The notes: generated by a model not told the origin, from the sequence alone. Counted from the first letter of the stretch, positions 7,194 through 14,734 are shown. The stretch is DNA of 24,880 nt from an uncultured Collinsella sp. (GCA_900549555.1 UROO01000022.1:1-24880); one strand, 5' to 3'. Numbers and translations: made by a program.

Positions 7194-8300
7194 ATGACTG
7201 AAACCATCTTCTCCCCCTCATTTGGAAATCGCCCGTCCTATCTGGTGGGGCGCGGGAACGTGATTTCGACATTCATCTCCGGTCTTGAGCAGGAGCCTGG
7301 CAATCGTGACCGAGCCATGCTCATGCTCGGCCAGCGAGGCAGCGGCAAGACGGTTCTCCTGTGGGAGCTCGCCGATCGCGCACGCAAGCTCGGCTTTGTT
7401 GTCGCCACACCCACCGTAGCCTCCGAGGACATGCTCGAGCGCATTGTTGAGAAGATCCAGGAAGCAGGCGAGCCTTACGCCAACAAGCATCGTCTCCCCA
7501 AACTTACGGGTGGCAGTTTGAGCGTCTTCGGTTTCTCGGCAGGCCTCGAGTTCACACGAGACGTGCAGGAGACCAAAAGCTTTCAGTTCAAACTCACACA
7601 GCTCGCGCGCAAACTGACCGAGCAGGGACACGGCATCCTCATCCTCATCGATGAGCTTCAAGCAAATTCACCCGAGATCAGACAGCTCGTCACCGCCTAT
7701 CAAGAGCTGGTCGGCGAACGGCTCAACGTCGCGCTCGTCATGGCGGGCCTCCCGGGAGCAGTCTCCGCGACACTCAACGACCGCGTACTGACATTTCTCA
7801 ACCGCGCGCGCAAAGTCACGCTCGAACCGCTTTCAGTCGGAGACGTCGATACATATTATCAGCGGGCTTTCGAAGAACTCGACCTTGATATTCCAGGCGA
7901 TCTTCGCCTCCGTGCCGCCCGTGCAACCCAAGGTTCGCCCTATATGCTGCAGCTCATCGGCTACAACATCGCCAATCGCTGCAAGGCCGGAAAACGCGTA
8001 ACGCCAGAGCAAGTCGACGGAGCTATCGAAGCGTCAAAGGCCGATTTCGAAAACGATGTTTGTGAAACGACGCTCGCCGCGCTATCGGACCAAGACGTCG
8101 CGTTTCTCGACGCAATGACTGATGACGAAGACGCCGTTTCGCGCATTTCCGATGTAGCGAAGCGCATGTCAGTCACACCCGACTATGCGCAAAAGTATCG
8201 CCGACGCCTCATCGACGCCGGCGTTATCGAACAGGCACGCCGCGGTTACGTGCGCTTCGCCGTACCATATATGGCTGACTACCTGCGCAGCCAGCTCTAG
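7194..8300 (+). CDS. Orphan AAA ATPase with C-terminal winged-helix region
   Basis: 368 residues. The Walker A motif is G46-QRGSGK-T53 and the Walker B motif is LILIDEL with D153-E154. VALVMAGLPG (about 180-190) fits a sensor-1 strand and TQGSPYMLQLIGY (about 265) fits the lid region. The C-terminal 80 residues look like a winged-helix DNA-binding fold (MSVTPDYAQKYRRRLIDAGV). The architecture recalls ORC/Cdc6-like and archaeal-type ATPases that occur as orphan genes in Actinomycetota. It should bind and hydrolyse ATP; partner and process are unknown. It is the only plus-strand gene between 967 and 22496 and lies between two 179-bp direct repeats, which suggests acquisition by insertion or recombination. 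No transposase, toxin or nuclease is next to it. Confidence 0.85.
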   Translation: MTETIFSPSFGNRPSYLVGRGNVISTFISGLEQEPGNRDRAMLMLGQRGSGKTVLLWELADRARKLGFVVATPTVASEDMLERIVEKIQEAGEPYANKHRLPKLTGGSLSVFGFSAGLEFTRDVQETKSFQFKLTQLARKLTEQGHGILILIDELQANSPEIRQLVTAYQELVGERLNVALVMAGLPGAVSATLNDRVLTFLNRARKVTLEPLSVGDVDTYYQRAFEELDLDIPGDLRLRAARATQGSPYMLQLIGYNIANRCKAGKRVTPEQVDGAIEASKADFENDVCETTLAALSDQDVAFLDAMTDDEDAVSRISDVAKRMSVTPDYAQKYRRRLIDAGVIEQARRGYVRFAVPYMADYLRSQL

Positions 8301-8301
8301 G

Positions 8302-8480
8302 CAGCCAAAACCGGGCCTGGTGTTACAGATTGAGATTGTTCGGCCTGTCCCCTGCAGTTTGTCTCGATCTGTAACAGGTAGAGGCGATTTAGCCCGCTAG
8401 ATGTTACAGATCGAGACAGAAGATTCTAGTCCACGGTGATGTCGAGGTTCTTTCCGATGAGGCCCACGTAGCCGCCTTCG
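8302..8480. repeat. Direct repeat copy B (179 bp) flanking the ATPase gene
   Basis: Partner of 6951-7129. It starts 2 nt after the ATPase stop codon and runs into the last 55 bp of the intact DUF4867 gene. Its palindrome arms TCTCGATCTGTAACA (8362-8376) and TGTTACAGATCGAGA (8402-8416) are perfect, whereas copy A carries mismatches. Confidence 0.93.
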
Positions 8481-9070
8481 GCTGCCTTGGGGCTGTCAGC
8501 ATGGCAGAGGACCCACTTGTCGGCCTTCCAGTAGCAGTAGCTGTCACCGGCGGCAGGCATGTCGGTTGCAGCCTCGGGGCGCGGACCGTTGGTACCGGCG
8601 GGCAGCGCCACCATCACCTGGAAACCGCTTTCATCGACCATGCACGGCGTGTAGTGGAGCGTGGTGTTGAAGACCTCGACAACCTTGCCCGCCGGCACGC
8701 GGAACGCCTTGACGAACGCGGTATCGAGCTTTCCGTCCTCGATCTCCCAGCGATGCGCCACGAGCAGGATAAAGTCGCGGACGCCCAGGTTAAACTCACT
8801 CGCGCGGTGATACTCCAGACAGTTGAGTCGTGTGTTGTGGCCGTTGCACCAGCCGAGCTGGAAGGGGCGGCCGCCGTACATGAGCAGGCCGAGCGTGTCG
8901 GCGCCCTCAACCTGCTCGAGCTCGGGCGCGGAGGCCACGTATTTGCTGCCCTCGGGGATGGGCGTAGCCGCGAGTGCCTCGACGAGTGGAGCGGTCAGGC
9001 TGGACGGAACGTCATCCCACACGCGGCCATAGGACTTGAACTCGGGATCAGAGACAGAGTAGATATGCAT
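8426..9070 (-). CDS. DUF4867 family protein
   Basis: 214 residues. The opening MHIYSVSDPEFKSYGRV, the central WCNGHNTRLNCLEYHR and ATPIPEG fit the DUF4867 family as I know it. That family is small, cytoplasmic and probably cupin-like, and is often found near carbohydrate genes; its activity is not established to my knowledge. The conserved His/Glu-rich centre could hold a metal ion. I chose ATG 9070 because AGGAG (9077-9081) is 6 nt upstream of it; the GTG at 9076 would touch the ribosome binding site. Its 3' end lies inside direct repeat copy B, and a tail copy survives at 7075-7150. It follows luxS on the same strand but has its own upstream region after the luxS terminator. Confidence 0.85.
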   Translation of the reverse strand: MHIYSVSDPEFKSYGRVWDDVPSSLTAPLVEALAATPIPEGSKYVASAPELEQVEGADTLGLLMYGGRPFQLGWCNGHNTRLNCLEYHRASEFNLGVRDFILLVAHRWEIEDGKLDTAFVKAFRVPAGKVVEVFNTTLHYTPCMVDESGFQVMVALPAGTNGPRPEAATDMPAAGDSYCYWKADKWVLCHADSPKAAEGGYVGLIGKNLDITVD

Positions 9071-9079
9071 GTTCACTCC

Positions 9080-9105
9080 TGTTCGTAAATGTGACTATAC
9101 GAACA
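9080..9105 (-). promoter_or_regulatory. Candidate operator upstream of the DUF4867 gene
   Basis: Perfect 8-nt inverted arms, TGTTCGTA (9080-9087) and TACGAACA (9098-9105), are separated by 10 nt. They lie immediately upstream of, and touch, the ribosome binding site, a position suited to repressor binding. The binding protein is unknown. Confidence 0.45.
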
Positions 9106-9151
9106 TTCTAGAACAAACATGAGCGATTTTGAACGCTCGTCCTGACCACTC

Positions 9152-9184
9152 AACAAAAAGGCGCCCCCGCATAAGCGAAGGCGC
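9152..9184 (-). terminator. Intrinsic terminator of luxS
   Basis: The 10-bp stem 9161-9170 with 9175-9184 has two G-T wobbles and a 4-nt loop. On the minus strand it is followed by CTTTTTGTT (9152-9160). It lies 31 nt past the luxS stop. Confidence 0.85.
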
Positions 9185-9214
9185 CCAATCCGTGCGTTTT
9201 AGGCGATAAAGCCC

Positions 9215-9703
9215 TTACGCCTGCTGATAATGCAGGTGCTTCTCGTCGATATCGGCCAGGTCGCGGTCGAGGTAGCGGCGTGCGAGCCAGTTTGCCATGG
9301 GGATGTTCTGGTCCAGATAGTTACCGCACTCCTCGGGAGCGGCACCGGGGACATCGCCCTCAAAGCCGGCGACAAACTCGAACAGCTCACGCACGAGCGA
9401 CAGAATCTCCTCGCTCGTCACCTCACCAAACACGACGAGGTAAAAGCCCGTGCGGCAGCCCATGGGTCCAAAGTAGACAATGCGGCTCGACCACTCGGCA
9501 TGGTTGCGAAGGAACGTCGCGCCCAGGTGCTCGATGGTGTGGCACTCGGCCGTGTTCATGACCGGCTCCTTGTTGGGCGTGGTCAGGCGCAGGTCAAACG
9601 TGGTGACGGCGGCGCCGGTCGCCGGATCGCGGTCGATGCGGCTCACATACACGCCGGGCTCAAGCAGCAGATGGTCAACGGAAAAGCTCGCGATGCGCTC
9701 CAT
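9215..9703 (-). CDS. luxS: S-ribosylhomocysteine lyase LuxS
   Basis: 162 residues, normal length. It cleaves S-ribosylhomocysteine to homocysteine and DPD, the precursor of autoinducer 2, in the activated methyl cycle. Metal ligands are H55 and H59 (CHTIEH) and C127 (EECGNY); E58 is the catalytic base and C84 (PMGCRTGFY) the catalytic cysteine. The start ATG 9703 has GAGAGGA 6 nt upstream. It appears monocistronic: it has its own terminator and is separated from the kinase gene by a 289-nt gap of inverted repeats. No pfs gene is adjacent. Confidence 0.97.
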   Translation of the reverse strand: MERIASFSVDHLLLEPGVYVSRIDRDPATGAAVTTFDLRLTTPNKEPVMNTAECHTIEHLGATFLRNHAEWSSRIVYFGPMGCRTGFYLVVFGEVTSEEILSLVRELFEFVAGFEGDVPGAAPEECGNYLDQNIPMANWLARRYLDRDLADIDEKHLHYQQA

Positions 9704-9720
9704 GGCAGATCCTCTCGATA

Positions 9721-9802
9721 GTCAAATTGGGACGGGCTCTTTTAGCTGGTTCGAATGGTCGCACCAATCATACCAGTCAAAAAAGCCCCGTCCCAAATTG
9801 AC
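9721..9802. repeat. Long inverted repeat with GGGACGGG core upstream of luxS
   Basis: GTCAAATTGGGACGGGCT (9721-9738) is repeated inverted at 9784-9802 with a single extra base. The loop is 45 nt. It lies directly before the luxS ribosome binding site, so it is probably in the luxS leader or promoter. It shares the GGGACGG core with other hairpins of the window. Confidence 0.8.
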
Positions 9803-9805
9803 TAC

Positions 9806-9844
9806 CTGGGACGAGGACCAATGATTTTTTAATCCCCGTCCCAG
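9806..9844. repeat. Hairpin with GGGACG core
   Basis: CTGGGACGAGGA (9806-9817) pairs with TCCCCGTCCCAG (9833-9844) with one mismatch. It is adjacent to the inverted repeat at 9721-9802 and of the same motif family. The T-run lies inside the loop (TTTTTT, 9825-9830). Confidence 0.65.
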
Positions 9845-9884
9845 AAAGTAAGATGAGATTCAGGGAATAGCCTGCGGAAGGCGA

Positions 9885-9984
9885 GCGGCGCCCAAGTGCC
9901 GCAGGTTGCCGTGAAAGAGGAGCGCCGCGTACTTTGGTACGCAAGCGACGGCTTGAACGGCAAGATGCGGTGCTTGGGCGCCGC
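9885..9984 (-). other. 100-nt nested hairpin downstream of the sugar kinase
   Basis: The outer stem 9885-9903 with 9966-9984 is 19 bp with two wobbles; its outer 12 bp (GCGGCGCCCAAG) are perfect. Nested inside are TTGCCGT (9906-9912) with ACGGCAA (9957-9963) and GCGTAC (9927-9932) with GTACGC (9937-9942). It begins 9 nt past the kinase stop codon. It may be a transcript end structure, a structured RNA or a repeat element; no T-run follows. Confidence 0.7.
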
Positions 9985-9992
9985 GCAGCCGC

Positions 9993-11483
9993 CTAGGCAG
10001 TGTACGCGATTGTAGATTTCACGGCGTGGCGCCAGCCGTCGATCTTTTTGGCGCGCTCGTCGGCGGTCATGGCAGGCTCCACAATGCCGCGGGCGCCGTA
10101 GACGTCGACGACATCGCGCGTGTACATGCCCAGCGCAATGCCGCAGGCCCAGGCCGCACCCAGGCCGCTCATCTCGTCATTGCTCGCGATGCGGATGGGC
10201 GAGCCAACCAAGTCGCTCTCAAACTGCATCAGGTACGCGTCGCGCGTGGGACCGCCGTCAACACGAAGCTCGGCCAGCGCCGCGCCTGAATCCTCGACCA
10301 TCGCATCGATCACGTCAAAGATCTGATAGGCGATCGACTCGTCGGCGGCCTTCACGAACTCCGCGCGACCCGTGGTGCGCGTCATGCCAAAGACGCAGCC
10401 CTCGGCGTCACTCGCCCAGTGCGGCGCGCCCAAACCGGTAAACGCCGGCACAAAGTAGACGCGGCTCGCCGGATTGGCGGCGTAGCACAGGTCGGTAACC
10501 TCCTCGGGGTTATTGATGAGCTCCAGATCGTCGCGCAGCCACGTCTTGACGGCGCCGGCGTAGCTCACGTTGCCCTCGAGTACATACTCGGTCACGCCGT
10601 CCATACGCCATGCGAGCGAGCTCGAAAGCCCGTGCGAGCTGGCAACGAACTCGTCGCCGACGTTCATCATGACCGAGCTGCCGGTGCCATAGGTCGCCTT
10701 GGCCATACCGCGGCTGTGGCAGCCCTGAGCGAACAAGGCCGCGTGGCTGTCGCCCAGCACACCGTGAATGGGCACAGGTGTCGGCAAAAAGCCGCCCAGG
10801 TCCGTCATGCCGAACAGGCCATCGGAATCGGTCACCTGTGGCAGGCAGGCCACATCGACGCCAAAGACCTCGCACACCGGCTCGCTCCAGCAGCCACGGC
10901 GCAGGTCAAAGAGCTGCGTGCGGCTGGCATTGGACCAGTCGCAGCGGAACTCCGCGCCGCCCGTGAGCGTCCAAACCACCCAGGCATCGATGGTGCCCAG
11001 GCACAGCTCGCCTGCCTCAGCAGCCTCGGCAGCAGCGGGAACGTTCGCAAGGATCCAAGCCATCTTACCCGCCGGGTAGTAGGGCGAGAGCACCAAGCCC
11101 GTCGTGTCACGCACCAGCTCGGCCACACCCTCGCGCGCGGCCAGCTCGTCGCACAGCTCGCGGGCGCGGGCGCACTGCCACACCACGGCGTCGCACAGCG
11201 GCTCGCCCGTCGTGCGGTTCCAGGCAACGGTGGTCTCGCGCTGGTTGGAGATGCCGATGCCGGCGACGTCGGCCGGATCGACCCCGGTCTCCTCCACCAC
11301 GGCACGTGCCACGGCCAGCACATTGGTGGCAATCTCGGCCGGATCATGGCTCACCCAGCCGGCCTCGTTGACAATCTGGCAATGCGAACGGTCGGCACGA
11401 TGAATCAAATGGCCGCCCTCGTCTACCAGCAGCGCCTTGGTGCCCTGCGTGGATTGATCGATTCCGATGATGTAGCGGCCCAT
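9993..11483 (-). CDS. FGGY-family carbohydrate kinase (glycerol-kinase-like, substrate uncertain)
   Basis: 496 residues, close to glycerol kinase along its whole length: N-terminal IGIDQSTQGTKALLVDE, ISNQRETTVAW, SNASRT and a C-terminal DGGPTRDAYLMQF ATP-site region. It transfers the ATP gamma-phosphate to a polyol or ketose. Residues R82, E83, Y135 and D245 match glycerol contacts of the E. coli enzyme, but the following Gln (GDQ) is S246 here (LGDSHAALF). That, and its position as the last gene of an isomerase/transketolase operon, makes a ketose such as a ketopentose a likelier substrate than glycerol. The start ATG 11483 has GAAAGGGG 5 nt upstream; the frame extends to a TTG at 11498 that would place the ribosome binding site inside the gene. 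Pipelines may call it glpK. Confidence 0.85.
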   Translation of the reverse strand: MGRYIIGIDQSTQGTKALLVDEGGHLIHRADRSHCQIVNEAGWVSHDPAEIATNVLAVARAVVEETGVDPADVAGIGISNQRETTVAWNRTTGEPLCDAVVWQCARARELCDELAAREGVAELVRDTTGLVLSPYYPAGKMAWILANVPAAAEAAEAGELCLGTIDAWVVWTLTGGAEFRCDWSNASRTQLFDLRRGCWSEPVCEVFGVDVACLPQVTDSDGLFGMTDLGGFLPTPVPIHGVLGDSHAALFAQGCHSRGMAKATYGTGSSVMMNVGDEFVASSHGLSSSLAWRMDGVTEYVLEGNVSYAGAVKTWLRDDLELINNPEEVTDLCYAANPASRVYFVPAFTGLGAPHWASDAEGCVFGMTRTTGRAEFVKAADESIAYQIFDVIDAMVEDSGAALAELRVDGGPTRDAYLMQFESDLVGSPIRIASNDEMSGLGAAWACGIALGMYTRDVVDVYGARGIVEPAMTADERAKKIDGWRHAVKSTIAYTA

Positions 11484-11501
11484 GGCCACCCCTTTCAAAA
11501 C

Positions 11502-11536
11502 GAATGTGACAAAGGGACGGTCCCTTTGTCACATTC
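11502..11536. repeat. Perfect 16-bp REP-like hairpin with GGGACGGTCCC centre
   Basis: GAATGTGACAAAGGGA (11502-11517) and its exact complement (11521-11536) are separated by CGG. It lies in the 56-nt gap between the transketolase C-half and kinase genes, inside the operon. The position suits modulation of the downstream gene's expression or 3' end protection. Its core resembles 6877-6919. Confidence 0.85.
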
Positions 11537-11539
11537 CAA

Positions 11540-12481
11540 TTACTCTGCGGGCAGGAACTCGGCAACGGTCTTGGCGATTCCGGCACCCGTCAGACCGTAG
11601 TGCGCAAAGACCTCGGGGCTCGTGCCGGTGATGACCGGCGCGTCGGGCAGAGAGAGGCACTTGACCGGACGCGGGCAATGCTCGCCCACCACCTGCGCGA
11701 CCATAGAGCCCAGACCGCCGAAGGGGCTGTGCTCCTCGACGGTCACGACGGCGCGCGTGGCGCCGGCGGCCTCAATCACGGCCTCGGCGTCGAGCGGCTT
11801 GACGCAATACATGTCGAGCACCGTTGCCGAGATGCCCTGCTCGGCCAGCAGGTCGGCGGCGTCCACGGCATGGCGGACCATCTCGCCGGTAGCGACGAGC
11901 GTCACATCGGTGCCGCGGCGCACCCAGGTGGCGCGATCCATCTGGAACGGGCACTCATCCTCGGTGTACACGTCCTCGACCGGGTTGCGGCCCACGCGGA
12001 TGTAGGCCGGCTTGTTGTCGGCGACCAGGGCCCGTACGAGCTTGGCGGTCTGGAAGCGGTCGCTCGGCAGGTACACGCGCATGTTGGGAAGCGCGCTCAT
12101 GGCGGCGATATCCTGCGCGGAGTGATGGCTCATGCCCAAGGCGCCATAGGACACGCCGCCAGAGATGCCGATGAGCTTGACATTGGTGTTGGAGTACGAG
12201 ACGTCGACCTTGCACTGCTCATACGAGCGCGTGGTCACAAAGGACGCCGGCGAAGCGGCCCAGGCCTTCTTGCCGCACGAAGCCATGCCGGCGGCGATGC
12301 TCACCAGGTCCTGCTCGGCGATGCCGACCTCGACGGACTGCTGGGGATACTGATCAAAGAACGGCGTGAGCGATGCGGAGCCACGGGAGTCGGAGCACAG
12401 GACGACGATGTCCTTATCGGTCTTCGCGGCCTCGAGCAGCGTGTCGCAGATAACCTTGCGATTGGCGATCTTGTTAGCCAT
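11540..12481 (-). CDS. Transketolase C-terminal half (pyrimidine-binding and C domains)
   Basis: 313 residues. With the N-half encoded just upstream it forms a complete thiamine diphosphate transketolase that moves two-carbon units between sugar phosphates. Landmarks are the pyrimidine-binding region with VEVGIAEQDLVSIAAGMA (the Glu that activates TPP), SHHSAQDIAAM and a C-terminal domain with TVEEHSPFGGLGS. I chose ATG 12481 because AAGGAGG (12488-12494) is 6 nt upstream; a longer frame from 12589 only reads through the other gene. The start overlaps the end of the N-half gene by 8 nt, so translation is probably coupled and the subunits made in equal amounts. Confidence 0.94.
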   Translation of the reverse strand: MANKIANRKVICDTLLEAAKTDKDIVVLCSDSRGSASLTPFFDQYPQQSVEVGIAEQDLVSIAAGMASCGKKAWAASPASFVTTRSYEQCKVDVSYSNTNVKLIGISGGVSYGALGMSHHSAQDIAAMSALPNMRVYLPSDRFQTAKLVRALVADNKPAYIRVGRNPVEDVYTEDECPFQMDRATWVRRGTDVTLVATGEMVRHAVDAADLLAEQGISATVLDMYCVKPLDAEAVIEAAGATRAVVTVEEHSPFGGLGSMVAQVVGEHCPRPVKCLSLPDAPVITGTSPEVFAHYGLTGAGIAKTVAEFLPAE

Positions 12482-13310
12482 TGATGGCCTCCTTATGGGC
12501 AGCGAAATCGGCGATGATCTGGGCATATTCCTCATCGTTGGGCAGGTGATGATGCCAGGCGGCCTTGTCCTCCATAACGGGCGAGCCATAGCCCTTCACC
12601 GTGTTGAGGATGATGACCGTGGGCTTGCCGCAGGTCTCGGCCGCAAGCGTCAGCGCGGCGTCGATGGCCCGGACGTCGTTGCCCGGAATGGAGAGCACGT
12701 TCCAGCCGAAGGCGGCCCAGCGCTCCTCCTGCGAGTCCTGCTTCATAACGTCCTCGGTGCTGCCGCTGATCTGCAGGCGGTTGCGGTCCACGAGCGCGCA
12801 CAGATTATCGAGCTGGTAGTTGCCGCCGCTCATGGCGCCCTCCCAGACCGAGCCCTCGGCAAGCTCGCCATCGCCCATGATGGTGTAGACGCGGTAGTCG
12901 CGGCCGTCCATCTTGCCGGCGAGCGCCATACCCACGGCCACGGGCAGGCCGTGACCCAGCGAGCCCGAGTTCATCTCGATGCCCTTGAGCTTGTTGTTGG
13001 GGTGGCCGATGTAGGGGCTGCCGAACTTGGAGAAGCGGGCCTTGACGTCATCGAGGTCAAGATAGCCCTCGTGGCAGAGCACCGCGTAGTAGGCCTCCAT
13101 AGCATGGCCCTTGGAGAGCACGAAGCGGTCGCGGTTGGGATCGTCGACGGTCTCGGGCGAAATGTTGAGGTGGTTGGCGTAGAGGGTCATGAGAGCGTCG
13201 ATCACCGACATGTCGCCGCCGATGTGGCCGCCGGCGCCAGCCATGATGATATCGACGCAATCGCGGCGAAGGTCCCAACGCAGGGACTCAAGCTCTTCGA
13301 TAGTTGCCAT
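12474..13310 (-). CDS. Transketolase N-terminal half (TPP diphosphate-binding domain)
   Basis: 278 residues. It contains the TPP/Mg motif GDGELAEGSVWEG with the downstream Asn (VDRNRLQ), plus GHIGGDMSV and SKGHA, all typical of transketolase N domains. It has no pyrimidine-binding domain and depends on the C-half at 11540-12481, which it overlaps by 8 nt. The ATG 13310 follows AGGAGA, and the preceding isomerase gene ends only 2 nt upstream. Split transketolases are often dedicated catabolic enzymes additional to a full-length housekeeping copy; none is in this window. Confidence 0.94.
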   Translation of the reverse strand: MATIEELESLRWDLRRDCVDIIMAGAGGHIGGDMSVIDALMTLYANHLNISPETVDDPNRDRFVLSKGHAMEAYYAVLCHEGYLDLDDVKARFSKFGSPYIGHPNNKLKGIEMNSGSLGHGLPVAVGMALAGKMDGRDYRVYTIMGDGELAEGSVWEGAMSGGNYQLDNLCALVDRNRLQISGSTEDVMKQDSQEERWAAFGWNVLSIPGNDVRAIDAALTLAAETCGKPTVIILNTVKGYGSPVMEDKAAWHHHLPNDEEYAQIIADFAAHKEAING

Positions 13311-13312
13311 TT

Positions 13313-14713
13313 CTACTCTCCTCGCAGGTAGGCTTTAACGTCTTCTTCGATGGGGTCATACAAATCGGGGGCAATGCCGATGTACTTGCACGCCTCGTAA
13401 AGTACCGGCACCACGTTGGCGTGAATAGCGACGCAGTGGTGGATGTAGGGACCCTCGACAATCTTGGCCTCGAGGCGCTTGAGGTTGTCGACCTCGACCC
13501 ACAGGTAGGTGCCCATGCCGGCCGGGCCGTCGATGCCGCGGGCGTTGCCCAGCAGCAGCGAGTACTCGCCGTTGTCGCCGTCAAAGCGGGCAAGGGTGAG
13601 GTCGCCGTGTTTAGCCTCGGCCGTCAGCGCGCCGGGGTGATCGAAAGCCAGCGGGTAGGTGAGCTTGGGCTTGACGGCCGCGCAGCTGCAGGGCCAGGGG
13701 CCGCAATGCTGCAGCAGCTCGCCGTTCTCGTTATCGGGATGGCGCACGGTCCAGTCGGCGAACATGCCACGGTGACGGCCCAGGTCGGCAGCCTCGACCA
13801 TCAGCGCGGTGATGGCGCCATGGATATCGGTCTCGCATACGATAGGGATGCCCATCTCGTTGAGGATGGCGTTGGCGGCGCAGGGCATAATGCCCAGCTC
13901 GTCCTGCAGAGCGTTCCAGCACTGAATGGCACCGGCGTTGCAGCCGTACTTCTCGACCAGGCGCTTCATGGCAATGGCAAGACCGGCGACCGCGGGAACC
14001 TTGTCCTCGGGGATGCAGATCTCAAAGCTGTCGTTGATGTGGGCAAGCATGGCGGCCATGGCCTGCTCGTCGGCCTGGGCGTCGCGCACGGCCTGGACAA
14101 GCTCGGTCATGGGGATAGGCGAAAGCTGGATGTTGAACTTCTCGAGCAGCTCGCCCTCGTTGCACATGGTCGACCAGAAGTCGAACGGACGGGTGGCCAT
14201 CTGCAGAATGCGGGTGTGTTTGAAGGTCTTGACCACGTTGCACACGGCCAAGAAGTCCCAAACGCCGCGCTCGAACTCGGGGTCGGTCAGGCGGCAGTTG
14301 GTCATGTAGGTAAAGGGCACCTGAAAGCGGCGCAGGACCTTGCCGGTGGCGAACAGGCCGCACTGGCTATCGCGCAGGCGCGTGCCGTCGGGCTCGGGGC
14401 GCTCGTCGCGCGGACCCCACAGCAGCACGGGCAAGGCGAGCTCGCGGGCAAGGCGAGCGCAAACGTACTCGGTGCCAAAGTTGGCGTGGCACAGCATAAT
14501 GCCGTCGACGCCCTCGGCGCGGAACTTCTTGACGATAGGCTCGATATGGCTGTCGTCGAACAGCAGGCCCTCGTCATTGATGTCGTCGATATCCACGATG
14601 TCGACGCCGATCTCGCGCAGGCGATCAGCCGTCAGGCCGCGATACTTGATTGCGTCCGGCGCGCTAAAGATACTGCGGCGCGTGGGCACAAAGCCGAGCT
14701 TGATCTTGTCCAT
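13313..14713 (-). CDS. L-fucose/L-arabinose isomerase family protein
   Basis: 466 residues, similar in outline to the sugar isomerase family of FucI and AraA (COG2407-like). It would convert an aldose to a ketose with a divalent metal. Visible landmarks are an N-terminal Rossmann-like half (KLGFVPTRRSIF, DGIMLCHANFGTEY), the motif C-E294-T-D296-IHGAIT resembling the metal-binding CExD segment of FucI, and His residues near the C-terminus (YIHHCVAIHANVV). It is the first gene of the operon; GGGGAGG lies 6 nt upstream of ATG 14713. The substrate cannot be read from sequence; D-arabinose, L-fucose or another pentose are options. It lies immediately downstream of a LacI gene and a cluster of operator-like repeats. 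Confidence 0.88.
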   Translation of the reverse strand: MDKIKLGFVPTRRSIFSAPDAIKYRGLTADRLREIGVDIVDIDDINDEGLLFDDSHIEPIVKKFRAEGVDGIMLCHANFGTEYVCARLARELALPVLLWGPRDERPEPDGTRLRDSQCGLFATGKVLRRFQVPFTYMTNCRLTDPEFERGVWDFLAVCNVVKTFKHTRILQMATRPFDFWSTMCNEGELLEKFNIQLSPIPMTELVQAVRDAQADEQAMAAMLAHINDSFEICIPEDKVPAVAGLAIAMKRLVEKYGCNAGAIQCWNALQDELGIMPCAANAILNEMGIPIVCETDIHGAITALMVEAADLGRHRGMFADWTVRHPDNENGELLQHCGPWPCSCAAVKPKLTYPLAFDHPGALTAEAKHGDLTLARFDGDNGEYSLLLGNARGIDGPAGMGTYLWVEVDNLKRLEAKIVEGPYIHHCVAIHANVVPVLYEACKYIGIAPDLYDPIEEDVKAYLRGE

Positions 14714-14734
14714 GTACGTCCTCCCCTAATTACA

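Noticed and set aside
9721..9802. SAM or SAH riboswitch before luxS
   Set aside because: Apart from a simple inverted repeat I could not recognise any conserved riboswitch core.
9885..9984. Ordinary intrinsic terminator for the kinase operon
   Set aside because: The structure is very strong but no T-run follows on the minus strand, so I kept it as an unexplained structure.
9993..11483. Firm assignment as glycerol kinase GlpK
   Set aside because: The glycerol-contacting Gln is replaced by Ser, and the gene neighbours are an isomerase and transketolase, not glycerol uptake or oxidation genes.
10419..12484. Two long plus-strand open frames across the kinase and transketolase genes
   Set aside because: Both are shadows of the minus-strand enzymes, rich in Gly/His/Arg and without motifs.
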